DNA of 64,000 nucleotides from a candidate division Zixibacteria bacterium RBG-1 (GTDB lineage Bacteria > Zixibacteria > MSB-5A5 > DSPP01 > RBG-1), in the NCBI GenBank assembly GCA_000447245.1, contig AUYT01000001.1, forward strand, positions 104,825-168,824, in the 5' to 3' direction. A program made the position numbers and the translations under genes. Under the pieces are notes generated by a model that worked only from the letters and a program-made list of their open reading frames with translations, searched no databases and was not told the DNA's origin. Position 1 is the first letter of the stretch; each line of letters starts with the position of its first letter. Shown one piece after another: positions 25,192-31,941 of the stretch.

Positions 25192-25623
25192 TCAGGATTT
25201 TCCCGACAAACTGTCGGTTTCATTTCCCGAAACCGTAGATTCCAGATTGGAGTTGGTCTCTAAGGTTAGGGCCTCTCCTTTTTTATCCAGAAATTGGATA
25301 TAAAAAGCCTTGATCTCCACGAAATTTCTTTTGGTTCCGTCTTCATTTTCCTTTAAACGGCTTCTTAATTCCCCCTCTACCAAAACCGCGCTTCCTTTTT
25401 TCAAATAATCCCGGCAGCTTTCAGCCAATTTTTCCCAGGCCACCACACCGATGTAGCATACATCTTCCTTTACGATTCCTAAGCTGTCTTTGTACCTTTT
25501 ATTGGAAGCGATTTTAAAATTGACCACCGGTACTCCTGACTGGGTAAATCGTAATTCCGGGTCCCTGGTTAAATTTCCAATGATAATTACCTTGTTGAGA
25601 CTGGGGAGTTTGGTTTGGGACAT
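25192..25623 (-). CDS. ssb: Single-stranded DNA-binding protein, without the acidic tip
   Basis: A 143-residue protein with an SSB OB-fold (KVIIIGNLTRDPELRFTQSG, SNKRYKD, VGVVAWEKLAE, LVEGELRSR). The residues after about 110 are polar and end NETDSLSGKS instead of the DDDIPF-like peptide most bacterial SSBs use to recruit partner proteins. It is between rpsF and rpsR, the standard place for ssb. The lack of the tip suggests partner recruitment differs, or another SSB exists elsewhere. Confidence 0.95.
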   Translation of the reverse strand: MSQTKLPSLNKVIIIGNLTRDPELRFTQSGVPVVNFKIASNKRYKDSLGIVKEDVCYIGVVAWEKLAESCRDYLKKGSAVLVEGELRSRLKENEDGTKRNFVEIKAFYIQFLDKKGEALTLETNSNLESTVSGNETDSLSGKS

Positions 25624-25650
25624 TTTAGACCTCCTATCTAGAGTTCTATT

Positions 25651-25992
25651 CTATTTAGCGCCTGTAGTTACTTCCGGCTTTTTCTCTGTAACCGCGCTTA
25701 TCTCCTCACCGCTGTGGATCACGGTTAAAAATCTAAGGCAGGCTTCGTTGAGCTTGTAGATTTTCTCCAGTTCCTGAGGAGTTTTAGGGCTTCCTTCAAA
25801 CACTATATAAGTATAAAAACCCTGCTGTTTTCCGGCGATGGGATAGGCGAATCTTTTTATCCCCCATTTTTCTGATTTTATGATATTGCCACCGGAATTG
25901 GTGATAACATCGCTGACCTTTTTTATCTCTTTTTCAATCGAATCATTGTCTAAAACTGAATCTAACACAAAAGTGGTTTCGTATTTTTTCAA
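25651..25992 (-). CDS. rpsF: 30S ribosomal protein S6
   Basis: A 113-residue protein with the S6 pattern (MKKYETTFVLDS, WGIKRFAYPIAGKQQGFYTYIVFEG, EACLRFLTV). The start is TTG, with a strong AAAGGAGG Shine-Dalgarno six bases before it. The C-terminal 18 residues are polar. First gene of the S6-SSB-S18-L9 group, preceded by pth. Confidence 0.96.
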   Translation of the reverse strand: MKKYETTFVLDSVLDNDSIEKEIKKVSDVITNSGGNIIKSEKWGIKRFAYPIAGKQQGFYTYIVFEGSPKTPQELEKIYKLNEACLRFLTVIHSGEEISAVTEKKPEVTTGAK

Positions 25993-26009
25993 TCTTTTCC
26001 TCCTTTTAT

Positions 26010-26058
26010 AATGAGTTTACCGAGTCCTATATGGTGAGTTCGTTGAACCATTTAAACA
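26010..26058. repeat. GTGAG-type repeat, degenerate
   Basis: ATGAGTTTACCGAGTCC and GGTGAGTTCGTTGAACCA units between pth and rpsF, diverged from the family consensus. Confidence 0.5.
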
Positions 26059-26073
26059 GAGTTCACTGACCCC

Positions 26074-26634
26074 TTAATTAAATTTTTGCATGCTTTCTTT
26101 TATCCCCAAACTTAAAGCTGTCGTAACCACTTGACAAGCTTTATCCAGCATTTCATTTACGATTTTTTTCTCTTCTGAGCTAAATTTTTCCAGCACATAT
26201 TCTTCGGCCGGCACACCAGACGGAGGTAAACCGATTCCCAGTCTTACCCGGGGAAATTCCTGGGAATTTAGGTGGTAAATAATCGACCTCAAACCCTTAT
26301 GCCCACCTTCCGACCCTCTTTCTCTGATTCTGGTTTTTCCCAAAGGTAAGTTAAAATCATCACAGACTACTAAAAGCTCTTCTGGATTTAGGCCGAATTT
26401 TTCGACTGCCTGAAGAACCGCCAAGCCGGAGTCATTCATATAAGTGTCGGGCTTAACCAGATATATGTCTCGGTTATCAATTTCGGTAGCGGCAAAGTGA
26501 TAATCTCCTCGGCCGGCTTTTAATTTCAGCTTAAAATTTTCCAAAAGTAAATCCAAAACTTTATATCCTAAATTGTGTCTGGTGTCTTGGTATTTTCTGG
26601 GTGGATTTCCTAATCCTACCACCATTCTTATCAT
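26074..26634 (-). CDS. pth: Peptidyl-tRNA hydrolase
   Basis: Releases tRNA from peptidyl-tRNA. The 186 residues contain VGLGNPPRKYQDTRHNLGYK, with the catalytic His of RHNLG, then KPDTYMNDSG and VCDDFNLPLG, GGHKGLRSI and RVRLGIG. No Shine-Dalgarno is evident before ATG 26634; a second Met three codons later is possible. It is the first gene after a promoter at 26717-26744. Confidence 0.97.
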   Translation of the reverse strand: MIRMVVGLGNPPRKYQDTRHNLGYKVLDLLLENFKLKLKAGRGDYHFAATEIDNRDIYLVKPDTYMNDSGLAVLQAVEKFGLNPEELLVVCDDFNLPLGKTRIRERGSEGGHKGLRSIIYHLNSQEFPRVRLGIGLPPSGVPAEEYVLEKFSSEEKKIVNEMLDKACQVVTTALSLGIKESMQKFN

Positions 26635-26716
26635 TCAAATACCGATGATCTTCTTTTCTTTCACTTACAGTATCCCGTAGGGACAAAATCCTATTCTTTA
26701 GGCAAAAGATAAACCT

Positions 26717-26744
26717 AAGATAGAAATTATTTTGGCTTTGTCAA
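26717..26744 (-). promoter_or_regulatory. Promoter upstream of pth-rpsF-ssb-rpsR-rplI
   Basis: On the minus strand TTGACA (26744-26739), a 16-bp spacer and TATCTT (26722-26717). A leader of about 75 bases follows, containing a TCCC-GTA-GGGA hairpin. Confidence 0.55.
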
Positions 26745-26765
26745 GTTAATTTTTAAACCCCCAAT

Positions 26766-27344
26766 TTATTGGACTTCCCTACTGCCCGGTTTGATTAGGG
26801 GAAGGTTTTTCTGGCACAGAGGACAATTTGAAGGTGGATAGGTTTCAGCCGAAACCGTAGCCAGGGATTTTATGGGATAGGAAAAGTTTACTTTCCCACC
26901 GCTGCGGTCTAGGATAAATCCGATCCCTACAATTTTTCCCTGATATCTTTCCACCAGGTTAATTACTTCTTTGACCGAACCTCCGGTGGTCAGGACATCA
27001 TCTACAATTAGGATTCTTTGACCCGGCTTAATTTCAAATCCCCTTTTCAATACTCTCTGACTATTTTCAGATTCAGCAAACACAAAGTCGGTTTTTAAGT
27101 TTTTGGCCACTTCGAAAGCCAGAAGAATTCCCCCGGTGGCCGGCCCGATTACCAACTGCACATTTTCTCTTTTAAACAGACTGGCTAATTTTTTACACAG
27201 TTTTTGGATATAGAGCGGGTTTTTTAGGACCTGGAACTTTTCAAAATAAACCGGACTGTGCAGACCGGAGGAGAGCAGAAAATGCCCCGAGAGCAGGGCT
27301 TTGCTCTTTTTAAATAAACTTAAAACTTCGTTTTCTTTAGCCAA
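26766..27344 (-). CDS. pyrE: Orotate phosphoribosyltransferase
   Basis: Forms OMP from orotate and PRPP. The 192-residue protein carries the PRPP-binding motif RILIVDDVLTTGGSVKE and an N-terminal FLLSSGLHSPVYFEKFQVL block. The C-terminus has CPLCQ; the paired Cys is not obvious, so a zinc site is unlikely. The start is TTG 27344. carAB in this window supplies the first step of the same pathway. Confidence 0.93.
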   Translation of the reverse strand: MAKENEVLSLFKKSKALLSGHFLLSSGLHSPVYFEKFQVLKNPLYIQKLCKKLASLFKRENVQLVIGPATGGILLAFEVAKNLKTDFVFAESENSQRVLKRGFEIKPGQRILIVDDVLTTGGSVKEVINLVERYQGKIVGIGFILDRSGGKVNFSYPIKSLATVSAETYPPSNCPLCQKNLPLIKPGSREVQ

Positions 27345-27352
27345 TTCTTCCC

Positions 27353-27432
27353 TTCATAGTGAGCTTACCTAACCTCTCAACAAGCTCAGGGTAAACCACT
27401 TATGTCGAGTTTAGTCGAGATATTTTGGTCGA
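27353..27432. repeat. GTGAG-type repeats, degenerate tandem
   Basis: CATAGTGAGCTTACC, CAACAAGCTCAGGGTAAACC and TCGAGTTTAGTCGAG segments between acpS and pyrE match the family in part. Confidence 0.45.
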
Positions 27433-27446
27433 GTTATTTCGCGACT

Positions 27447-27809
27447 TTAAGTTTTAATTAAATACGCCACCGCCACTGCAAATTCATGAGTATGTGACAG
27501 GGTAATCAAAATTTTGGGGTTTTTCAACTTTTTTTTGACTTTGGAGTCCAAATTTATCTTAGGAGAACTGTCCCTATTATGGGCAACTTCGACCTCTTTC
27601 CAGTCGATTTTCTTTAATTTACCGGCCAAAGCCTTTTTGACCGCTTCTTTGGCCGCAAAACGGGCCGCAAAGTAAATTTCCGGATTTTTTCTTTTTTGAC
27701 AGTAGGAAATTTCCCGGGGAGTGAAGATTTTATTTTTGAACTTATTGTTTTTCAGGGCTTTTCTGATACGGGGAACCGAGACTATGTCTACGCCGAGACC
27801 TAAATTCAT
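27447..27809 (-). CDS. acpS: Holo-[acyl-carrier-protein] synthase
   Basis: Transfers 4-phosphopantetheine to ACP. The 120-residue protein has LGVDIVSVPRI at the N-terminus (Mg-binding Asp) and FAARFAAKEAVKKAL (Mg-binding Glu). ATG start. A divergent candidate RNA gene lies upstream. Confidence 0.95.
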   Translation of the reverse strand: MNLGLGVDIVSVPRIRKALKNNKFKNKIFTPREISYCQKRKNPEIYFAARFAAKEAVKKALAGKLKKIDWKEVEVAHNRDSSPKINLDSKVKKKLKNPKILITLSHTHEFAVAVAYLIKT

Positions 27810-27860
27810 GTTAAAAAAAGCTTGCTTTTTTATATATTTTATATATCTTTGGGTTTTGAG

Positions 27861-28015
27861 GAGAGGGTTGGATTTGAAAAACCTCTTACAAGCGACTGAT
27901 GAAGGTCGCCCCTAGTTGTTGCGTGTACGCCATGATCTCCACCCGGAAGGAGCGAAAGCAAAACACAACCGGCGGCTGCAAAAATCCTTTAACGTGACGT
28001 TAAGGGAGCGTTTTT
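27861..28015 (+). ncRNA. Candidate structured RNA of unknown class
   Basis: A GC-rich island in an AT-rich gap. It holds three nested or successive hairpins: AGAGG (27862-27866) with CCTCT (27882-27886); GCGAC (27892-27896) with GTCGC (27905-27909) over an 8-base loop; and GTTGTTGC (27915-27922) with GCA...ACAAC (27958-27969) enclosing CTCC/GGAG and a GCGAAAGC mini-hairpin. A bidirectional terminator closes it at 27980-28015. It does not fit tRNA, tmRNA, RNase P or SRP consensus motifs. The strand is inferred from the terminator and the AT-rich upstream region. Confidence 0.4.
27980..28015. terminator. Bidirectional terminator-like hairpin
   Basis: A-run (27980-27984), CCTTTAACG and CGTTAAGG stem with a bulge, GGGAGCG, then T5 at 28011-28015. 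It can end the minus-strand roadblock-like gene (ends 28045) and a plus-strand transcript. Confidence 0.55.
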
Positions 28016-28044
28016 CAAATAGATACTCTCTCCTTTATATTTGT

Positions 28045-28803
28045 CTATTCGTAAACTACCTGGTCCAATATATTATAAAACCCGGAATTCTCCAAATCCA
28101 TTTTATAAGGAGAGGTCATCTCCCGGATGGAAGTTTCTCGCAAGACCCCTTCTGTGGCCACGTCGCACAGAGCTTTAAACCCTTTCAGCCAGTGGGCTAT
28201 CCCTTCCAAAAGCTGGTAATCGGTGGCAGTGATATGTCCAGCCAGTAAGGATACGGCCCCGTAATTGTCTACAAAAAAGTTACTTAAAAAAGGATATTGA
28301 GGTAAGATTTTATCTTTGGATTTTCTCAAATTCTTGGTGACCGAGAAACTTCCCAAAGCTTCCCGATATTTGCTGGCCACCTGATTGAAAGCGGAGACCA
28401 GAACATGATTTTCGATTCCCTTTTTGAAGGGAGCTTCCCGGTTAAGCTCAGACGGAACAAAATCCGGGGTCACTTTATGCAGTCTTTTTTCGATGGAGAC
28501 CAAAGCCGATTTTAAAACTAAGTTCAAATCCGGCAGGGATAGATCTCTGCGGGCCAAGATTAAAACTGATACTTTATCCATGTTGATGACCCAGGCCAGA
28601 CCGTTGTCGAATTTTAATTCTATTTTCTGGGATTCGGACCAGTCCCGGGTCAGCTCTAAGAGCCGGACCGCTAAATTTTTAATGGCCATTTGGGAAAAGG
28701 AGGCCGGCAAAAGCTGATAAGTGCTGTTTTTGGCTTTGTCTAAAACCAAGACCCCGGAGACTCCCGGCACTGATTTTAACTGGTATAAGACTTCATTCAG
28801 CAT
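28045..28803 (-). CDS. Roadblock/LC7-like protein, unknown role
   Basis: A 252-residue soluble protein. The first 110 residues (LYQLKSVPGVSGVLVLDKAKNSTYQLLP, WVINMDKVSVLILARRDLSLPDLNLVLKSA) have the strand-helix order and hydrophobic pattern of roadblock/LC7 domains, which bind small GTPases or form dimers. The second half is helical and unassigned. It overlaps its neighbour's stop by 11 bp. Family assignment is tentative, and no small GTPase gene is nearby. Confidence 0.5.
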   Translation of the reverse strand: MLNEVLYQLKSVPGVSGVLVLDKAKNSTYQLLPASFSQMAIKNLAVRLLELTRDWSESQKIELKFDNGLAWVINMDKVSVLILARRDLSLPDLNLVLKSALVSIEKRLHKVTPDFVPSELNREAPFKKGIENHVLVSAFNQVASKYREALGSFSVTKNLRKSKDKILPQYPFLSNFFVDNYGAVSLLAGHITATDYQLLEGIAHWLKGFKALCDVATEGVLRETSIREMTSPYKMDLENSGFYNILDQVVYE

Positions 28804-29446
28804 AATATTTGGCTAAGACTAATTGTATGGGGGTTTGGACGCTTGAAAAATCTACGTCTCTTTCTAAAAACAGGGCTAGAGCCGGCGACAGATTCCCCAA
28901 AATTAAAAAAGGGAAATTTTGCCACACCCCCCGGGCTTCTTTTACGTTTCCTAATCGGGATAAATTCTGAATCTCCAAGGCAAAGTTCAGGACCTTGGAG
29001 ACTAAGTTTTCATAATTGCTGGAGTAAAGCGAGGCCTCAAACTTGGTCGGTTTTTTTAAGCTGGTCGGGTCCAGAACTACCACATCTTTTACCCCCTTGA
29101 TTTTGGCTAAATTCTCGCGGATGATGTCGGTCTGCTGGTTTTTGTCTATCGGAGTCGGGGCTTTTACCGGCTGGGTCCCTTTGGCACTTCCTCCCTTTTG
29201 TTTCTGGAGGGCATCTTTTACTTTTTTATGCTGTTCTGACAAAATGGTTTCCAGAAGGTCCCGGCTGGCTTCTTCCAGTATTTCCGGGGTACAGGCATAG
29301 TTGTCTTTGTGGACTACCTGGCCGTTGAAAATTACGGTGGTGGTGACTCTGGGTTCCGGGCGTAAGGCGAACTCGGTCTGGATATGGTAGGTCCCTTCCG
29401 CTGTGTTGATGGCAGATACCCTGCCTAAGGGGGATATGAATGTCAT
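28793..29446 (-). CDS. Unknown protein coupled to the roadblock-like gene
   Basis: About 217 residues. Domain one (about 1-85; TEFALRPEPRVTTTVIFNGQVVHKDNY) is beta-rich. A Lys/Pro/Gln linker follows, then a second part (NLAKIKGVKDVVVLDPTSL...) with a roadblock-like profile. I start at ATG 29446; a TTG at 29467 would add seven residues. It overlaps the following gene by 11 bp, so the two proteins are probably made together and may interact. Confidence 0.55.
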   Translation of the reverse strand: MTFISPLGRVSAINTAEGTYHIQTEFALRPEPRVTTTVIFNGQVVHKDNYACTPEILEEASRDLLETILSEQHKKVKDALQKQKGGSAKGTQPVKAPTPIDKNQQTDIIRENLAKIKGVKDVVVLDPTSLKKPTKFEASLYSSNYENLVSKVLNFALEIQNLSRLGNVKEARGVWQNFPFLILGNLSPALALFLERDVDFSSVQTPIQLVLAKYYAE

Positions 29447-29480
29447 TTTTTTATAGTTTTGTCCCAAAAAGGGTAAAAAT

Positions 29481-29690
29481 CCCCCGCTTTTTTCAAGCGG
29501 GGCATACCCTCTCCTTCTAATTTTTTCGGTTTAATTTGGAATATCTTTATGCAGTTCCCTCTCCTCTGAGGGAAGGGAAAGGCGGGGTAGGCGGTTATCA
29601 TCCTGAGCGGGTCGAAGGGCTCAGAATGACAAAACATTCCCTCTCCTTTAAGGGGAGGGATAGGGTGGGGTTAGTTATCGAGGAGTAACT
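29481..29690. repeat. Cluster of mixed palindromic repeats
   Basis: Four elements: CCCCGCTT/AAGCGGGG hairpin (29482-29502), CCCTCTCCTCTGAGGGAAGG (29557-29576), a GCGGGTCGAAGGGCTCA element in CATCC...GAATG flanks (29599-29629), and CCCTCTCCTTTAAGGGGAGG (29639-29658) with a GGGTGGGG tail. This is the densest repeat cluster in the window and contains no gene. Confidence 0.65.
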
Positions 29691-29890
29691 TAGGTTTTCT
29701 TTATCTTGGCGGCTTGGGGTCCTTTTTGTCCTTTGATTACCTCAAAGGTTAAAGAATCCCCTTCTGATAGAGCTTCCATCTCAACCCCGATAAGCTCGCT
29801 GCGGTGAAAAAAGACTTCCCGTCCATCATCGGCGGCGATGAATCCGAAACCTTTATCTCTGAAAATTCTTTTTATAGTGCCTTGGTTCAT
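29690..29890 (-). CDS. Cold-shock domain protein
   Basis: A 66-residue single cold-shock domain. RNP1 is KGFGFIAA and RNP2 is VFFHRSE (His and aromatics retained). The Shine-Dalgarno AGGAG precedes ATG 29890. The protein binds single-stranded nucleic acid and is likely an RNA chaperone. Upstream, 29891-30132 is gene-free and AT-rich. Confidence 0.95.
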   Translation of the reverse strand: MNQGTIKRIFRDKGFGFIAADDGREVFFHRSELIGVEMEALSEGDSLTFEVIKGQKGPQAAKIKKT

Positions 29891-30118
29891 TTTTTCTCCT
29901 TTGGAGTTATACGCAAGAAGGGGCTATCCTTTTGGATTGGAGCTAAACAAAGCTGTGCCTCTCCCCAAGTATGGTATTTTTGTCTATTGAACTAAAGATG
30001 ATACATAAAAATCAAAAGTCAAGAAAATTTTTTACCTTTTTATTTTATCGACACCGCCGGTTTTGGAAATGAGTAATACTTTAAAAAACTCTCAAGTTTA
30101 AGTTATTTAAGAAGATAG

Positions 30119-30165
30119 CGTAGGGGCGAAGTTTACCTTCGCCCAGTGGCTGAAGCCACTAGGTC
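30119..30165. repeat. Palindromic repeats overlapping the end of the MBL hydrolase gene
   Basis: GGGGCGAAG/CTTCGCCC and AGTGGCT/AGCCACT palindromes. The first element (GCGTAGGGGCGAAG) resembles GCGTAGGGCGGAG at 42325-42350. The MBL gene's last codons lie in them. Confidence 0.6.
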
Positions 30166-31074
30166 ACCCGTTTGTAGTTTTCCCTTTTCGTTATGCTTAG
30201 GCTCTATGTCGCCATTTTCTTTGATAGATAAAACGTAATTTTTTCTTTCCCATGTTGCCAAAACAGTGGCATTATGTTCATTCTTATACACATCACTATA
30301 ATCAGAATCTGTTTTTTTACCGTCACTTATAATCACATATGAAGGTGCTATGGCTGTAACCGCCTCTTTATGATATCCTGATTCATGACCATGATGGGAT
30401 GCCTTCAGAATATCAGCTTTTAAAAAGCTTAGATTGTTCTTATAATGCTGATATATATCTTCCCAGCACTCATAATCGGCATCACTTCCTAAGATAATGC
30501 TTTTACCGGCATAACTTATCTTCAAGACAAAGCAAGCTTTGTGTACTCGTTGATTATCATCTGTATTTTCCATTGCCGATTGTTCTAATTCGGGAGTTGG
30601 TGAAAGAACGCTAATGCCGTCTTGTACCAAAAAGTCACATTGGTCTTTCCACCTTTTGAAATTGTTCAAATACCGTGGTCTGTCAATAGACTCTTTTAAT
30701 TTTAGGTATTGAAGCCAGTGAGGTCTATATTTTTCCCAGTCATCAGAGGATTTATCGGGCTCGAAATTATGGTTTATATCCCAAAAATTTGTGATATTAA
30801 CATTCTTTACCAAATCTTCTAAGCCAAAAAGATGGTCCATATGAGGATGAGTCAATATAAATCTGAATAAGTTCCTTGTTTGCACCCTCTCGAAGAGATA
30901 TTTTATTGGATGTGTATAACCGTCCGCAATGTTGATATCCATCATGCCAACTCTATATTTGAGTATTCTATCACCCAGTAATAACCGCTGTTGAGTATTT
31001 GGATTCTCGTAATAGGGAAATTCTATTATTGTGCAATCTCCTCCTCCCACATCTAAAAAATGTACTACTAGCAT
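30133..31074 (-). CDS. MBL-fold hydrolase related to ComEC/Rec2-type domains
   Basis: A 313-residue metallo-beta-lactamase-fold protein. LVVHFLDVGGGDCTIIEF opens the fold, HPHMDH is the HxHxDH metal motif, ILGSDAD supplies another ligand, and LKASHHGHESG closes the active site. The order matches the ComEC C-terminal hydrolase, here as a stand-alone protein without channel domain. Its ATG follows the stop of the membrane protein gene directly (TAAATG), and AAAGGAG lies inside that gene. The last eight or so residues are encoded by a repeat and may be a late addition. The substrate is unknown. Confidence 0.85.
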   Translation of the reverse strand: MLVVHFLDVGGGDCTIIEFPYYENPNTQQRLLLGDRILKYRVGMMDINIADGYTHPIKYLFERVQTRNLFRFILTHPHMDHLFGLEDLVKNVNITNFWDINHNFEPDKSSDDWEKYRPHWLQYLKLKESIDRPRYLNNFKRWKDQCDFLVQDGISVLSPTPELEQSAMENTDDNQRVHKACFVLKISYAGKSIILGSDADYECWEDIYQHYKNNLSFLKADILKASHHGHESGYHKEAVTAIAPSYVIISDGKKTDSDYSDVYKNEHNATVLATWERKNYVLSIKENGDIEPKHNEKGKLQTGDLVASATGRR

Positions 31075-31785
31075 TTATTTACTCCTTTCTAATAGATAAA
31101 GATTATAAAATGACCTGAAAACTTCATCTCCGTACAGTCTAAAGAACTTTAAGTACCGGAGAAAAAATAAATACGACAAGAGAAAAAGAACAATACTTAA
31201 AATATATAAATTCGGGTATTCAAAGATGGAAAAATACAGCAGTATAAATGAACAGAAAAAAAACATCATGCTGACATTTCTGCAAAAATCATAAAGTTGG
31301 AGAAAGATTAAGAGTCGGCTATAAGTAGTGGGTGATTTATCTTTCACGTAGTGAAAACAAAACATAAAAGCATCATAGTGGTTAAATTTTATTGAAGTAA
31401 TCTGCTCATATGCATCTTTTATTTTAGTGGCAAGCTGCTCAGGATAGGCAGCAGTGTAATTTTTAAAAAAACGATTTGGTTTGGAAGCCGAGTTATCTGA
31501 AATTATCCGAAAAAAATTTGTTGAGGGGTAGTTTAATATTTTTGCTATTATACCTTTTTCTAAGAAAAGACTACCAAAATGAGCAATTATATGGCCGGAA
31601 ATGTAGGCTACCAATAACACAAAAGGGATTTGTATATAAGTAAAAGGATATGAAAAAAGTGCCGAAGAGAAGAAAAAATCTGGCGTAATTTCCGTTGGCA
31701 CTAAAACAATCAACCAAAATAAAAACTCCACAAAAATATATGCTAGTATGTCAAATATGTTAAATGCAAAAGTGTAATCTTTCAT
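31075..31785 (-). CDS. Four-helix membrane protein paired with the MBL hydrolase
   Basis: A 236-residue protein with hydrophobic segments at about 10-32, 48-72, 165-190 and 193-212, and a polar middle region (about 85-160). Helix 2 ends in HIIAHFG. No recognised family. The base composition looks more AT-rich than flanking genes. It is transcribed first, immediately followed by the hydrolase, so the two probably form one unit, possibly a membrane-tethered hydrolase. Confidence 0.65.
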   Translation of the reverse strand: MKDYTFAFNIFDILAYIFVEFLFWLIVLVPTEITPDFFFSSALFSYPFTYIQIPFVLLVAYISGHIIAHFGSLFLEKGIIAKILNYPSTNFFRIISDNSASKPNRFFKNYTAAYPEQLATKIKDAYEQITSIKFNHYDAFMFCFHYVKDKSPTTYSRLLIFLQLYDFCRNVSMMFFFCSFILLYFSIFEYPNLYILSIVLFLLSYLFFLRYLKFFRLYGDEVFRSFYNLYLLERSK

Positions 31786-31799
31786 TTTTTCCCTAATAC

Positions 31800-31843
31800 A
31801 AAAAAAGAAGTGAAGGGTTCCCCTCCCTCACCCTTCACCTCTT
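31800..31843. terminator. Bidirectional terminator after nrdJ
   Basis: GTGAAGGGT (31810-31818) pairs with ACCCTTCAC (31830-31838), with an A-run (31800-31806) before and a T-run after. For nrdJ on the minus strand this ends transcription. The TATAAT at 31871-31866 lies upstream of it, so it might also sit in the leader of the membrane/hydrolase pair. Confidence 0.75.
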
Positions 31844-31941
31844 TTTCTTTATTTACTTTTATTTTATTATACGATAATTCGTCCACAAAAATCCATCCCC
31901 CCTCTATAGAAATCTGGCTGATTACTTAGAGGGATAAAAAT

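Noticed and set aside
24126-27432. CRISPR array from repeated motifs in the ribosomal region
   Set aside because: Repeats are few, irregularly spaced, diverged and separated by genes; no cas gene occurs.
27861-28015. SRP RNA, hammerhead ribozyme or tRNA identity for the GC-rich island
   Set aside because: CCGGAAGG resembles the SRP tetraloop but the flanking symmetric-loop bases (GUCAGG and AGCAG) are absent. CTGATGA and CGAAA are present, but CTGATGA lies in a hairpin loop and the required stem II is missing. On the minus strand TTCAAATCC looks like a T-loop but no cloverleaf forms.
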